Origin: Bacillus sp. B1-b2
GTDB lineage: Bacteria; Bacillota; Bacilli; Bacillales; Cytobacillaceae
Length of the DNA: 64,000 bases
Direction: 5' to 3'
NCBI RefSeq assembly: GCF_009183415.1
Contig: NZ_WEHU01000011.1
Location: forward strand, 1 to 64,000
Of the stretch, positions 38,216 to 47,879 are shown piece after piece. A program made the translations under genes and the position numbers. Each line of letters begins with the position of its first letter. Within the stretch, counting starts at the first letter, position 1. A model generated the notes under the pieces. It saw only the letters and a list, made by a program, of their open reading frames with translations. It made no database searches and was not told the origin of the DNA.

Positions 38216-38827
38216 GTGGAAAACTCGTATGAAGAAAAGAAAAAGCCATTTAACATTTTTCAACGGTTTCTATTAGTGTTTGTTATTCCTTCTATGTTTG
38301 CACTTATTGTTATAGTCATGTTACTTATTTATTCTGGCGTTAATGTAGTAGAAAAAGGTAAACAGTTAATGAATTATGTTCCTTTTCTTAGTAGCCAAGA
38401 AGAAGTGAGTGCAGATAAAGCGATAGAAAGTAGTACAAGCACCATTACATCATTAGAAGAAAAACTAAAAGAACAAGAGAATCAAATAGAATCCTTAGAA
38501 AAACAATTAGAAACTAGCGAAAATAGTGCTCAAGAAGCAAATGTAGAAGTGGAGAAATTACAAAGCGAATTAAACTCATTAAAATCGACACAGGAAGAAA
38601 CACAGAAGAATATTGCAGAGATAGTCAAAACATATGAAACGATGTCTGCAAAAAATGCTGCTTCTATCATTTCTGAAATGAGTGAGAATGAAGCTTTGAA
38701 AATATTGGCAGAGCTAAAACCAGCAAAACTTTCACCGATATTAGAGAAAATGGAACCAACAGTTGCTTCTAGGTATACAGAGTTACTATCAAATGATACT
38801 ACAAGTGCATCTGACTCATCTCAATAA
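38216..38827 (+). CDS. ylxF: YlxF, MotE-like coiled-coil membrane protein with MgtE N-terminal-like domain
   Basis: A 203-residue protein with a short cytoplasmic N-terminus, one membrane segment (about 17-40), a coiled coil (about 75-130) and a C-terminal MgtE_N-like repeat (MSAKNAASIISEMSENEALKILAELKPAKLSPILEKM). Its place between fliJ and fliK is the same as in B. subtilis. Related MotE proteins act in FlaP/MotC or rod/hook functions elsewhere; the exact role in Bacillus is unclear. GTG start follows the fliJ stop directly. Confidence 0.88.
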   Translation: MENSYEEKKKPFNIFQRFLLVFVIPSMFALIVIVMLLIYSGVNVVEKGKQLMNYVPFLSSQEEVSADKAIESSTSTITSLEEKLKEQENQIESLEKQLETSENSAQEANVEVEKLQSELNSLKSTQEETQKNIAEIVKTYETMSAKNAASIISEMSENEALKILAELKPAKLSPILEKMEPTVASRYTELLSNDTTSASDSSQ

Positions 38828-38866
38828 TTAATCAGGAAATTTAAAAAATGTAAAAGGAGGTGAAAA

Positions 38867-41170
38867 ATGCAAATGAAAACCATTAACTCATTATTAAATA
38901 TCGGGTCAAACATAAACATTGGTTCAAACACAATTTTTCCAACCAGCACCAATGAATCAAGTAATAATTTGTTTCTTACCTTAATGAATACTGTTAATAC
39001 CAGTTCGACTAATAATCCAGCCATACAACAACAAGAGCAAACTATCAACGAAGAACCAGGGCAAGGATTAAGTGATATGATACAAATTCTGTTTAGCGAT
39101 CAAGTGGAACAAAGTGAATCACCTAGTAACCAGTCTATCAAGTCACTAGCTAATCCATCAACAATAGAACAAGTGATTTCAACCATAACTCAATTAGTGA
39201 CAAAATATATGGATGATTCCTTGATAAAAGCATTAAATGTGAGTACAGATTCAAGTCTTGGTGTAGGAAGAGAACAAAATACTAGTGTGGATCTAGGGGA
39301 AGATGCGAATGTGAACCTAGGATTCAATATAAATAGTAGTTCAGGCATCCTTATAAATAAAAATGTAGGTTTGTATGATAATAAGAATCTAGTATCAAAT
39401 ACAAATATAAAACCAGATTTGAGTACTAATATCAATGCAGATACAGATAAAAAGTTATATATGGATATGGATACCACTCAGCTAAATAAGGTAATGACCG
39501 ATCTTCTTGACATAATTGAGCGTAAAATAGTAGAAGTTTTGAAAGACGACAATACCATTGGAAATATCACTTCATCTATGATTGAAAAAACAGAATTGCC
39601 TTCACTTCTTGCGGATTTAAAAGCTCTTGAGGTTTCAGCAAAAACAACACAAGAATCTACAAGCTATGAAAAAATCGCAGAAACTATGCAAGAAATGAGG
39701 GAATTTATGGTCAACTTACAAAACAGGCTAGATATTACATCATCGATCCCAAAAATCAGTCAAAAGGGTAAAAAGATTTATTCATATCCTAATGATGGTG
39801 ACTCATTTAAATCTACTGTTTTAAAAGTTCAAAATGCTTCTAAGAATGAAAAATCAACAGAATCAAATCCAGTTACGCCTATTGGTGGGGTGGAAAGAAA
39901 TACTGTACAAAAGATAAACAAACAGTCAGAAAGTGACAAGACTAGTGACTTATCTTTAAAAGAGGGTAGATCTTTTAGAGAAATAAGTGAAGACTTTTGG
40001 GATATAGCATTTATGACTAATGAGCATATTAAGCAAAATGTTCAGCCAACTACAGATATGGTAAGTCAAGATTCTAATCTTTTAGATGGATTAGATCTAG
40101 CGGTTGATTCCATGTTGCAGGATAATTCCTTATCAACAAATGTGAAACCAGAAGTTGAGGTACAACAAGTTCCTACCTCTATTGATACAGAGGACTTGCT
40201 TGAAAATCAGAAATCGACCATAAATCAAGAGAAGCAAGTAGCAATGGAAACGAAAGCATTAGTCCAAAATAAATTTCTAACCTTTGATGGAAATCTTCTT
40301 TCGATTCAAAAGAACATGCTTCAAGACAAGGATACTAATTTAGGAATAAGTAGTACCGAGAAAAATGTTCAATCGACAAAAGAACAACAAACGCTTATGA
40401 AGATGCTATCTTTAAACAGTTTATCTACTAGTGAGCAATCAAAGTCAGAGCTTAAATCTACTATTAACAACCTTTTAACACAGTTAGATAAGCAGTTAGC
40501 AACAAAGGATCCAGCTACATCCGTAGTTCAAAAAGTAATGAACCCGTTATTAATTGGTTCTTTAAAGAAATCAGAGGAAATGCTTAACCAAACTAGTACT
40601 AATATTACTCAATTAGCAGCAACGAACCAATTGGAATCTGACACATTGATAGTCAATTCATTGCAGAATTCTTTCTTAAGACAAGAGCCACTTGTGTTAA
40701 TGAATGGTCAAACAAATCAAATGGTACGTAGCTCTAATTTAGAACAACAGTTTGAACAAATCTTATCTAATAGTAGCTTTACTAAAGTAGGCAATGCACA
40801 AACATTATCTATTCGCCTTGCACCTGATCATTTAGGATCTATTCGTATAGAGATAACGCAGAATGAAGGAAATATGATTGCGAAAATATTTACATCATCT
40901 GCAGATGCTAAGGAAGTTCTAGATACTCAATTATCTAGTTTGAAGCATGGATTAAGTAACCAAAACCTCCAAGTGGATAAGATTGATATTGTGCTAACAG
41001 GCCAACAGCAAGAAAAGGCTAATAAAGATCCACAACAACAGCAACAACAAGAGCAAGATCAACAAACACCTCAAAGAGAGAGAAATCAATCAGATGAGGA
41101 TGAAGAAAAACGTAAAAGAACCTTTCTAGAAGAATTAATAAATATGGGAAATAGGGGAGTTAATACATGA
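38867..41170 (+). CDS. fliK: FliK, hook-length control protein (long form)
   Basis: FliK measures hook length and triggers the FlhB specificity switch. This protein has 767 residues, much longer than the roughly 490 of B. subtilis. The N-terminal about 600 residues are low-complexity, rich in Asn, Ser, Thr, Gln and Lys, with local repeats ([11 protein letters not shown]). The conserved C-terminal domain is at about 640-715 ([29 protein letters not shown]). A polyglutamine run (around 725) and a charged tail [15 protein letters not shown] follow. AAAGGAGGTG precedes ATG 38867. It overlaps flgD by 4 nt. Confidence 0.93.
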   Translation: MQMKTINSLLNIGSNINIGSNTIFPTSTNESSNNLFLTLMNTVNTSSTNNPAIQQQEQTINEEPGQGLSDMIQILFSDQVEQSESPSNQSIKSLANPSTIEQVISTITQLVTKYMDDSLIKALNVSTDSSLGVGREQNTSVDLGEDANVNLGFNINSSSGILINKNVGLYDNKNLVSNTNIKPDLSTNINADTDKKLYMDMDTTQLNKVMTDLLDIIERKIVEVLKDDNTIGNITSSMIEKTELPSLLADLKALEVSAKTTQESTSYEKIAETMQEMREFMVNLQNRLDITSSIPKISQKGKKIYSYPNDGDSFKSTVLKVQNASKNEKSTESNPVTPIGGVERNTVQKINKQSESDKTSDLSLKEGRSFREISEDFWDIAFMTNEHIKQNVQPTTDMVSQDSNLLDGLDLAVDSMLQDNSLSTNVKPEVEVQQVPTSIDTEDLLENQKSTINQEKQVAMETKALVQNKFLTFDGNLLSIQKNMLQDKDTNLGISSTEKNVQSTKEQQTLMKMLSLNSLSTSEQSKSELKSTINNLLTQLDKQLATKDPATSVVQKVMNPLLIGSLKKSEEMLNQTSTNITQLAATNQLESDTLIVNSLQNSFLRQEPLVLMNGQTNQMVRSSNLEQQFEQILSNSSFTKVGNAQTLSIRLAPDHLGSIRIEITQNEGNMIAKIFTSSADAKEVLDTQLSSLKHGLSNQNLQVDKIDIVLTGQQQEKANKDPQQQQQQEQDQQTPQRERNQSDEDEEKRKRTFLEELINMGNRGVNT

Positions 41171-41802
41171 CGAATACTATTAATGACTCGTCGCTTTATC
41201 TATCAGACTACCAGGCATCTCTTAAAACGACAGGAAATTCTAATCTAGGTAAAGATGATTTCTTAAAGATTTTAGTAACACAATTACAAAACCAAGATCC
41301 TACATCACCAATGGAAGATAAAGAATTCATTGCACAGATGGCACAGTTTTCTAGTCTTGAGCAGATGCAAAATTTAAATACAACGATGTCTAGTTTTGTT
41401 AATCTACAAATTCAATCTAATTTAATATCTTATGGTCAATTTATGGGGAAAGAAGTAAATTGGAGTAAGCTTGAAACTGATGACACTGGTGCTGAAGTAG
41501 TGAAATCTGGAACTGGGAAGGTTACTAGTGTAGCTTACAAGAATGATAGTGTGGAGTTTACTCTAGAAGATGGGACCATAGTAACCCCTGCTAATATCTC
41601 AGGTATGAGTGGTAATGCAGCAGAGAACAATTTAGTCTTAGCTAGCCAATTAATTGGAAAATCAGTATCCTATCTAAGTAATAACGAAGAAATTAGTAGT
41701 AAAGTTCAATCCGTTTCCTTAAAAAATGGACAAATATTACTCACGTTAAATGATGAGGCAAAAAGTCAAATTTCCTCTGGACAAATAATAAAAATTGAAT
41801 AG
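41167..41802 (+). CDS. flgD: FlgD, hook cap/scaffold protein
   Basis: FlgD caps the growing hook. The 211-residue protein shows [44 protein letters not shown] near the N-terminus, which is the FlgD signature. The C-terminal part is beta-rich. Its ATG overlaps the fliK stop (ATGA), and GGGGAG lies upstream. Confidence 0.96.
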   Translation: MTNTINDSSLYLSDYQASLKTTGNSNLGKDDFLKILVTQLQNQDPTSPMEDKEFIAQMAQFSSLEQMQNLNTTMSSFVNLQIQSNLISYGQFMGKEVNWSKLETDDTGAEVVKSGTGKVTSVAYKNDSVEFTLEDGTIVTPANISGMSGNAAENNLVLASQLIGKSVSYLSNNEEISSKVQSVSLKNGQILLTLNDEAKSQISSGQIIKIE

Positions 41803-41813
41803 GAAGTGATTAG

Positions 41814-42215
41814 ATGGATAAGTCCGTTTATCCTTCATTACAATCACAAGCAGCCATAAAAAACGGTATTAAAGCTTTAAAAGCTAACGCAAGTACGAAC
41901 CAATCGCAAAATGTAACAAGCTTTCACACACATTTAAAGCAATCCATTTCATCCTTAGATAAATTGAACATTAGTAAGCATGCTAATGAAAGATTGCAAC
42001 AAAGAGGAATAGTTATTGATGATGAGAAATGGAAGGTTATTGAAGAAAAAGTGGGACAAGCAAAGAAGATGGGTGTCAAAGAATCACTTGTTCTTTTAAA
42101 TGATGCAGCACTTATAGTAAGTGCGAAGAATAATACCGTTATAACAGCAATGGATAGACAAGAAGCAACCGAGCAGATTTTCACCAATATTAATGGAACC
42201 ATTGTTCTAAATTAA
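41814..42215 (+). CDS. Flagellar operon protein of TIGR02530 type
   Basis: A 133-residue protein of a small family found in flagellar operons of some Firmicutes between flgD and the hook gene. Conserved segments seen are LNISKHANERLQQRGIVID, SLVLLNDAALIVSAKNNTVITAMDR and IFTNINGTIVLN. No signal peptide or membrane segment is visible. It has no counterpart at this site in B. subtilis 168. Function is unknown; a link to hook assembly is inferred from position only. Confidence 0.85.
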   Translation: MDKSVYPSLQSQAAIKNGIKALKANASTNQSQNVTSFHTHLKQSISSLDKLNISKHANERLQQRGIVIDDEKWKVIEEKVGQAKKMGVKESLVLLNDAALIVSAKNNTVITAMDRQEATEQIFTNINGTIVLN

Positions 42216-42251
42216 ACGATAAAAAGGCTGGACCAATAATGGAAGCCTGGG

Positions 42252-42279
42252 TAAACTGCTGACTGATTGATGCAGTTTA
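42252..42279 (+). promoter_or_regulatory. Intercistronic hairpin before the hook gene
   Basis: TAAACTGC (42252-42259) pairs perfectly with GCAGTTTA (42272-42279) around a 12-nt loop. No T run follows, so it is more likely an RNA-stabilising or processing element than a terminator. It lies 23 bp before flgE. Confidence 0.55.
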
Positions 42280-42301
42280 AATTGAGAGGAGAAAATTAAT
42301 T

Positions 42302-43156
42302 ATGTTACGTTCACTATATTCAGGAATCAGTGGTATGAAAAACTTCCAAACTAAATTAGATGTTACTGGGAATAATATTGCCAATGTTAATACATTTGGA
42401 TTTAAAAAAGGCCGCGTAACTTTCAGTGATCTATTAAGCCAAACTTCAGCAGGTGCAACTGCTCCAACAGCTAATGCTGGTGGTATGAATGCGAAGCAAA
42501 TTGGTTTAGGTTCCCAATTAGCATCAGTTGATACAATCCAAACACAAGGAAGTATGCAAACAACTAATAGAACATTAGATTTAAGTATTTCAGGTGAAGG
42601 CTTCTTCGTACTTGTTGATGGTGCAGGCTCTGAATCTTACACTAGATCAGGTAACTTTTATTTAGATGCAAATAGAAATATCGTTAGCAGTGATGGTCAA
42701 CTTCTACAAGTAACTGGTGGTATTAACGATGATGGTACTGCTACAGGTGTTGCTGTGGGTGGTACTGTAATACCAAGTACTGCACAAAGCTTCAGCATTG
42801 GTTCTAACGGATCTATTTCTTATGTAGCAGCAGATGGTAGTACACAACAAGCTGGCCAAATTCTAATGGCAAAGGTTGCTAACCCAGAAGGTTTAACAAA
42901 AGTTGGCGGCAATAGATATCAACTTTCTGCAAACTCAGGCGAATTAGCTGGTGACCCAGCAGTAAACGGCGGACTTGTAACATCAGGTCAAGTTGGTACA
43001 GGTTCTATCAACAGTGGTTATCTTGAAATGTCAAATGTTGACTTATCAGAAGAATTTACAGATATGATCGTTGCACAAAGAGGATTCCAGGCTAATACGA
43101 AGATTATCACTACTTCAGATGAAATCTTACAAGAATTAGTTAACTTAAAACGATAA
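42302..43156 (+). CDS. flgE: FlgE, flagellar hook protein
   Basis: The hook protein forms the flexible joint outside the cell. The 284-residue protein has the N-terminal axial motif MLRSLYSGISGMKNFQTKLDV, NNIANVNTFGFKKGRVTFSDL, a central variable domain and a C-terminal axial helix (NVDLSEEFTDMIVAQRGFQANTKIITTSDEILQELVNLKR). It equals the short B. subtilis hook protein, formerly named FlgG. GAGAGGAG precedes ATG 42302. Hairpins stand on both sides of the gene. Confidence 0.95.
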   Translation: MLRSLYSGISGMKNFQTKLDVTGNNIANVNTFGFKKGRVTFSDLLSQTSAGATAPTANAGGMNAKQIGLGSQLASVDTIQTQGSMQTTNRTLDLSISGEGFFVLVDGAGSESYTRSGNFYLDANRNIVSSDGQLLQVTGGINDDGTATGVAVGGTVIPSTAQSFSIGSNGSISYVAADGSTQQAGQILMAKVANPEGLTKVGGNRYQLSANSGELAGDPAVNGGLVTSGQVGTGSINSGYLEMSNVDLSEEFTDMIVAQRGFQANTKIITTSDEILQELVNLKR

Positions 43157-43166
43157 TAAATGGAGG

Positions 43167-43198
43167 ATAAGGGGCTAACTCTTATGGCAGCCCCTTAT
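43167..43198 (+). promoter_or_regulatory. Intercistronic hairpin after the hook gene
   Basis: ATAAGGGGCT (43167-43176) pairs perfectly with AGCCCCTTAT (43189-43198), 12-nt loop, no T run. It lies inside a 16-codon open frame (ATG 43160 to TGA 43210) whose stop overlaps the TTG start of swrD, and it could control swrD translation or protect hook mRNA. Confidence 0.55.
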
Positions 43199-43206
43199 AT
43201 AAAAAA

Positions 43207-43428
43207 TTGATAAATCTAACTAAATTAAATGGGAAAACATTTTTATTAAATGTACTTTTTATAGAAACAGTAGAGTCTTTTCCTGATACTACTATTACTT
43301 TGACAAATGGAAATAAGTATGTAGTGAAAGAAAAAGAAGAAGAAGTCCAGAACTTAATAAATAGATTCTATCAAAAAGTAAATCTCTTTGGATTACCTGG
43401 ATTGGGAGAAGAAGAAAATGAAGAATAA
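43207..43428 (+). CDS. swrD: SwrD (YlzI/FlbD family), flagellar torque-related protein
   Basis: A 73-residue FlbD-type protein (MINLTKLNGKTFLLNVLFIETVESFPDTTITLTNGNKYVVKEKEEEV). In B. subtilis SwrD lies between the hook gene and fliL and is needed for full motor torque and swarming. The start appears to be TTG 43207, with no ribosome binding site near it, so translation may be coupled to a short upstream ORF whose stop codon overlaps. It overlaps fliL by 11 nt. Confidence 0.85.
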   Translation: MINLTKLNGKTFLLNVLFIETVESFPDTTITLTNGNKYVVKEKEEEVQNLINRFYQKVNLFGLPGLGEEENEE

Positions 43429-43849
43429 TAAAATTATCATTATTATGCTCATACTATTACTAACGATAACTTTAGTCGGTGCTGGTGCTTTTATTTATAT
43501 TTGGAAATTCACTGGTGAAGAGCATGAAGAGAAAGAACCTTCCATTGAAGAAATCGTGGAAAATTCAGTAGATATTGAAGAAATGACTACAAATTTATCA
43601 ACAGACAATTTTATTCGAATATCCTTTAAGATTCAAACAGATAGTAAGGAAGCAAAGGAAGAATTAGCACAAAGAGATTTCCAAGTGAAGAATTTAATCA
43701 TCCAAGAATTATCTGAGAAAACGCCAGATGATTTAAAAGGGAAAGATGGACAAGCTAAACTAGAGAACGATCTTAAGGATAAAATCAATGAATTGATGCA
43801 AGAAGGCAAAGTAGTACAAGTTTATATTGTAAACTCTCTACTCCAATAA
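43418..43849 (+). CDS. fliL: FliL, basal body-associated protein
   Basis: A 143-residue protein with one N-terminal membrane segment (about 5-27) and an outside domain (NLSTDNFIRISFKIQTDSKEAKEEL) typical of FliL, which surrounds and supports the stator. ATG 43418 gives MKNNKIIIIMLILL; GGGAGAAGAAG lies upstream inside swrD. Confidence 0.92.
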   Translation: MKNNKIIIIMLILLLTITLVGAGAFIYIWKFTGEEHEEKEPSIEEIVENSVDIEEMTTNLSTDNFIRISFKIQTDSKEAKEELAQRDFQVKNLIIQELSEKTPDDLKGKDGQAKLENDLKDKINELMQEGKVVQVYIVNSLLQ

Positions 43850-43881
43850 AATAAAAAGAGAATAGATGGAGGTGAGTCATT

Positions 43882-44880
43882 TTGTCAGGTGATATTTTAT
43901 CCCAAAGTGAAATAGATGCTTTATTATCTGCCCTCTCCAGTGGAGAAATGGATGCAGATGAGTTGAAAAAGGAACAGCAGGAAAAGAAAGTAAAAGTCTA
44001 TGACTTTAAACGTGCATTACGTTTCTCTAAAGATCAAATTAGAAGCTTAACACGTATTCATGAAAACTATGCTCGTTTATTGACTACTTTTTTCTCTGCT
44101 CAGCTAAGAACATATGTCCAAATCACTGTAACATCAGCAGATCAGATACCTTATGAGGAATTTATTCGATCGATTCCTAAGATGACTATCCTAAATGTAT
44201 TTGAAGTGCCTCCTCTAGAAGGTCGAGTATTAATGGAAGTTAATCCTAATATTGCCTATGCAATGATGGATCGGATGATGGGTGGAAGAGGTAGTAGTTT
44301 AAACAAAGTAGAAAACTTAACAGAAATAGAAACAAAGATTATGTCCAATACATTTGAAAATGCTTTTGATCATTTTCGAGAAGCTTTAGAAGATATTGTA
44401 GATATTGAACCATCCCTTGCAGAATTCGAAGTCAATCCACAATTTTTGCAAATGGTTTCCCCGAATGAGACGGTTGTAGTCATTTCCTTGAATACAACTA
44501 TCGGAGAAACTAGCGGGATGATTAATATATGTATTCCACATGTCGTATTAGAGCCAATTATTCCAAAATTATCAGGGCATTATTGGATGCAAGCAGAGAA
44601 GAAAGAAAGGCGTCCCGAATTTACTTCAAGGCTTGAAGAAAACATTCAGCAGTCGGTTGTTCCTATTGTGGCAGAACTTGGAACTTCTGATATTACTATA
44701 CAGGATTTCTTAATGTTAGACATTGGGGATGTAATTGAAATAAATAAAGCCATTGAACAACCCTTAACCATTAAGGTTGGGGATATACCGAAGTTCGTTG
44801 GACAACCTGGAAAAGTAGGTAAGAAGGTTGCTGTTCAAGTTTTAGGAGCTTTAGAAGGGGGGAATGAAAGTGGTGAGTAA
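43882..44880 (+). CDS. fliM: FliM, C-ring switch protein
   Basis: FliM binds CheY-P and sets the direction of rotation. The 332-residue protein begins MSGDILSQSEIDALLSAL, the CheY-binding peptide. It has the middle CheC-like domain (IHENYARLLTTFFSAQLRTYV, GGRGSSLN) and a C-terminal SpoA domain (LMLDIGDVIEINKAIEQPLTIKVGDIPKFVGQPGK). TTG 43882 follows GGAGGTGA. It overlaps fliY. Confidence 0.97.
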   Translation: MSGDILSQSEIDALLSALSSGEMDADELKKEQQEKKVKVYDFKRALRFSKDQIRSLTRIHENYARLLTTFFSAQLRTYVQITVTSADQIPYEEFIRSIPKMTILNVFEVPPLEGRVLMEVNPNIAYAMMDRMMGGRGSSLNKVENLTEIETKIMSNTFENAFDHFREALEDIVDIEPSLAEFEVNPQFLQMVSPNETVVVISLNTTIGETSGMINICIPHVVLEPIIPKLSGHYWMQAEKKERRPEFTSRLEENIQQSVVPIVAELGTSDITIQDFLMLDIGDVIEINKAIEQPLTIKVGDIPKFVGQPGKVGKKVAVQVLGALEGGNESGE

Positions 44881-46081
44881 GGATATGCTTTCTCAAGATG
44901 AGATTGACGCTCTTTTAAGAGGAGACGATCAACCAGCAACACAAGAAATAGACCTTAATCAAGGTCAATACTTATCTGATATTGAAAAAGACGCATTAGG
45001 AGAAATTGGGAATATATCATTTGGAAGCTCTGCAACAGCATTGTCTACCTTACTAAATCATAAAGTGGACATAACAACACCAAGTGTAAGTGTTGTATTA
45101 CAAAGTCAGCTTTCAGAGGAATTTCCTCATCCATATGTAGCAATTCGTGTTAATTATACAGAGGGCTTTTCAGGAATGAATTTACTTGTTATCAAGCAAT
45201 CGGATGCGGCTGTAATTGCAGATTTAATGCTTGGCGGGGATGGAACTGGCACAAATGAAGCATTGAATGAAATTCAATTTAGTGCTGTTCAAGAAGCGAT
45301 GAACCAAATGATGGGATCTGCTGCTACTTCCATGTCTACCATTTTTGCTAAAAGAGTGGACATTTCACCACCTAGTATGGATATACTTGATTTTAATCAA
45401 GGAGAAGGCACAGCTAACATACCTCAGGATGAAATGTTTGTTAAAATTTCGTTTAGAATCAAGATAGGAGAACTAATTGATTCTAATATTATGCAATTAT
45501 TACAAATATCTTTTGCAAAAAGCTTAGTGGATGGGTTATTAAATCCAACAAATAATGAAGAAGAAGTTTCCAATATAAGCAATGTAGATTATAATTCTGT
45601 ATATGAGCCAAAAGAACCAATACAAGAGCCACAGGCGACTCCACATTATAGTCAAGGAAGTCAAACTTCAGGAAATATGACTAATATGGGTGAGCCTGTT
45701 GGTAGACAACAAAATCAACAACAGTATTTTGGTTCTAATAATCATACTCAAGGTCCACCACCAAGTGTACAACCTGCAGTATTCTCTAGTTTCGAAACAG
45801 TTCCTCCAATGGGAACAGAAACGAAAAACTTAGATATGTTAATGGATATTCCTTTACAGGTGACGGTAGAACTGGGAAGAACAAAACGCTCCGTAAAAGA
45901 AATTTTAGAGCTGTCTTCTGGTTCCATTATTGAACTAGATAAATTAGCTGGAGAACCAGTTGATATACTAGTGAATAATCGTCTTGTAGCACAAGGGGAA
46001 GTAGTGGTTATTGACGAGAATTTCGGAGTCCGAGTTACCGATATTGTTAGTCAAAAGGATCGTTTAAAAAAATTAAGATAA
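44870..46081 (+). CDS. fliY: FliY, C-ring protein with CheY-P phosphatase activity
   Basis: FliY replaces FliN in Bacillus and also dephosphorylates CheY-P. The 403-residue protein has an N-terminal peptide DMLSQDEIDALLRGDD like that of FliM. It then has a CheC-like phosphatase domain with two E(x)2N-type helices (ALGEIGNISFGSSATALSTLL, VQEAMNQMMGSAATSMS), a glutamine/proline-rich linker (about 250-310) and a SpoA/FliN domain (LGRTKRSVKEILELSSGSIIELDKLAGEPVDILVN). GTG 44870 is chosen, 7 bp after GGGGGG; GTG 44873 and ATG 44864 are alternatives. Confidence 0.96.
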   Translation: MVSKDMLSQDEIDALLRGDDQPATQEIDLNQGQYLSDIEKDALGEIGNISFGSSATALSTLLNHKVDITTPSVSVVLQSQLSEEFPHPYVAIRVNYTEGFSGMNLLVIKQSDAAVIADLMLGGDGTGTNEALNEIQFSAVQEAMNQMMGSAATSMSTIFAKRVDISPPSMDILDFNQGEGTANIPQDEMFVKISFRIKIGELIDSNIMQLLQISFAKSLVDGLLNPTNNEEEVSNISNVDYNSVYEPKEPIQEPQATPHYSQGSQTSGNMTNMGEPVGRQQNQQQYFGSNNHTQGPPPSVQPAVFSSFETVPPMGTETKNLDMLMDIPLQVTVELGRTKRSVKEILELSSGSIIELDKLAGEPVDILVNNRLVAQGEVVVIDENFGVRVTDIVSQKDRLKKLR

Positions 46082-46105
46082 CATACTATTGGGGGTAAAA
46101 GAGGA

Positions 46106-46468
46106 ATGGCACACAAAATTCTAATTGTAGACGACGCAGCATTTATGCGAATGATGATCAAAGATATCTTATCAAAGAACGGGTATGAAATCGTTGGTGA
46201 AGCAGCAGATGGTCAACAAGCGATTGAAAAGTATAAGGAAAGTCAGCCAGATTTAGTTACAATGGATATTACAATGCCTGAAATGGATGGTATTACAGCA
46301 TTAAAAGAAATTAAAAAAATCAATCCTAATGCAAAAGTAATTATGTGTTCAGCAATGGGACAACAAGCGATGGTTATTGATGCAATCCAAGCAGGAGCAA
46401 AGGACTTCATCGTAAAACCGTTCCAGGCAGATCGTGTTATAGAGGCAATTAGTAAAACATTAAGTTAA
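46106..46468 (+). CDS. cheY: CheY, chemotaxis response regulator
   Basis: A 120-residue receiver domain with the acidic pocket Asp9-Asp10, phospho-acceptor Asp54 (VTMDITMPEMDG), Ser/Ala switch region MCSAMGQQ and Lys in VKPFQ. CheA phosphorylates it, and CheY-P binds FliM. GGGGGTAAAAGAGG precedes ATG 46106. Confidence 0.97.
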   Translation: MAHKILIVDDAAFMRMMIKDILSKNGYEIVGEAADGQQAIEKYKESQPDLVTMDITMPEMDGITALKEIKKINPNAKVIMCSAMGQQAMVIDAIQAGAKDFIVKPFQADRVIEAISKTLS

Positions 46469-46495
46469 AAAAATGAATTATAGAGGGTGCCGTAA

Positions 46496-47209
46496 GTGAA
46501 TAAAGTAAATGTATTAGTTCGATGTTCACTACTCTTAGTTGTTCTGCTAGGCTTTGGAAACCAAGCCTATGCAGAACAAATTGATAAGAATGTTTACGAT
46601 ATGTTACATAATGACTCAGCTGAAGAAAATAAGGAAACAACAGATGAAAATCAATCAGAAACCAATGATGGTACTGCTAACAATAATGAGGAAGAAGAGC
46701 AGACAGATAGCCAAGATACTACCAATTCAGTTGGTGTAACTATCTGGGATTTCATTAAAATGATTTTTGCTACTATCTTTGTTGTTTTTTTGATTTATTA
46801 TATTCTCCGATTTATTAATAAACGAAATCATGCTTATAAGTCTTCACAAATAATAGAAAATATCGGTGGTACCACTTTAGGTGCTAATCGTTCTATTCAG
46901 ATAATTAAAGTTGGTAAACGTTTATTAGTAGTTGGGGTTGGAGAAAGCATTCAGCTAATAAAAGAAATAGAAGATGAAGAAGAATATCGAGATATATTAG
47001 AAGACTATAATAAAAAATTAGACCAACTTGTACAGCCAAGCGATATTGTGACAAAGGTGAAGAATGTTGTAAAGAATAATCATGTTGTGACAAGACAAAA
47101 AGAATCATTCTCGGACCGTTTAAGAGAGCAATTAAAAGAAGTATCCAACGAACGGAAAAAGAAAATGGATGTACTAAGTAAGAAAGGATCGTCTGATAAA
47201 AATGAATGA
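46496..47209 (+). CDS. fliO: FliO (FliZ), export gate assembly protein
   Basis: A 237-residue protein with a signal peptide (MNKVNVLVRCSLLLVVLLGFGNQAYA), an acidic Asn/Glu/Thr-rich outside segment, one membrane helix (about 81-103) and a cytoplasmic FliO domain (LGANRSIQIIKVGKRLLVVGVGESIQLIKEI) with a basic tail. FliO helps FliP form the export gate. GTG 46496 start; it overlaps fliP by 8 nt. Confidence 0.92.
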   Translation: MNKVNVLVRCSLLLVVLLGFGNQAYAEQIDKNVYDMLHNDSAEENKETTDENQSETNDGTANNNEEEEQTDSQDTTNSVGVTIWDFIKMIFATIFVVFLIYYILRFINKRNHAYKSSQIIENIGGTTLGANRSIQIIKVGKRLLVVGVGESIQLIKEIEDEEEYRDILEDYNKKLDQLVQPSDIVTKVKNVVKNNHVVTRQKESFSDRLREQLKEVSNERKKKMDVLSKKGSSDKNE

Positions 47210-47867
47210 GTTTGTGCAGTTTTTCAACAATAGTGACCCAGGGAATGTTTCGACATCTGTTCAGCTATTGTTATTATTAACAGTCCTTTCTTTAGCACCA
47301 AGTATTATTATCTTGTTAACCAGCTTTACAAGAATTGTAATAGTCCTTTCCTTTGTCAGAACGGCGCTTGCAACACAACAAATGCCTCCAAACCAAGTAA
47401 TTATTGGGTTAGCATTATTTCTTACTTTTTTTGTAATGGCTCCGACCTTTCAAGAGGTTAATGACAAAGCTTTAACACCATTATTTAATGAGGAGATTAC
47501 ATTAGAACAAGCGTATGATAATGCGGCTTTACCATTTAAAGAATTTATGAGTAAACATACGAGGCAAAAAGATCTTGCGTTGTTTCTAAATTATACTGGC
47601 CAAGAGGCTCCAGAATCTATAAATGACATTCCGTTAACCACATTAGTTCCAGCGTTTGCAATTAGCGAACTGAAGACAGCGTTTCAAATAGGGTTTATGA
47701 TTTTTATTCCTTTTTTAGTAATAGATATGGTTGTGGCGAGTATTCTCATGTCCATGGGGATGATGATGCTTCCACCAGTAATGATTTCCTTACCATTTAA
47801 AATTCTTTTATTCATAATGGTGGACGGTTGGTATTTAGTTGTTAAATCTTTGTTAGAAAGTTTTTAA
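47202..47867 (+). CDS. fliP: FliP, export gate protein
   Basis: A 221-residue membrane protein with four membrane segments and the FliP signatures LTSFTRIVIVLSFVRTALATQQMPPNQVIIGLALFLT and AFAISELKTAFQIGFMIFIPFLVIDMVVASILMSMGMMM. Five FliP subunits form the core of the gate. AAAGGA lies upstream inside fliO. Confidence 0.98.
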   Translation: MNEFVQFFNNSDPGNVSTSVQLLLLLTVLSLAPSIIILLTSFTRIVIVLSFVRTALATQQMPPNQVIIGLALFLTFFVMAPTFQEVNDKALTPLFNEEITLEQAYDNAALPFKEFMSKHTRQKDLALFLNYTGQEAPESINDIPLTTLVPAFAISELKTAFQIGFMIFIPFLVIDMVVASILMSMGMMMLPPVMISLPFKILLFIMVDGWYLVVKSLLESF

Positions 47868-47879
47868 GAAGGTGGAAAA

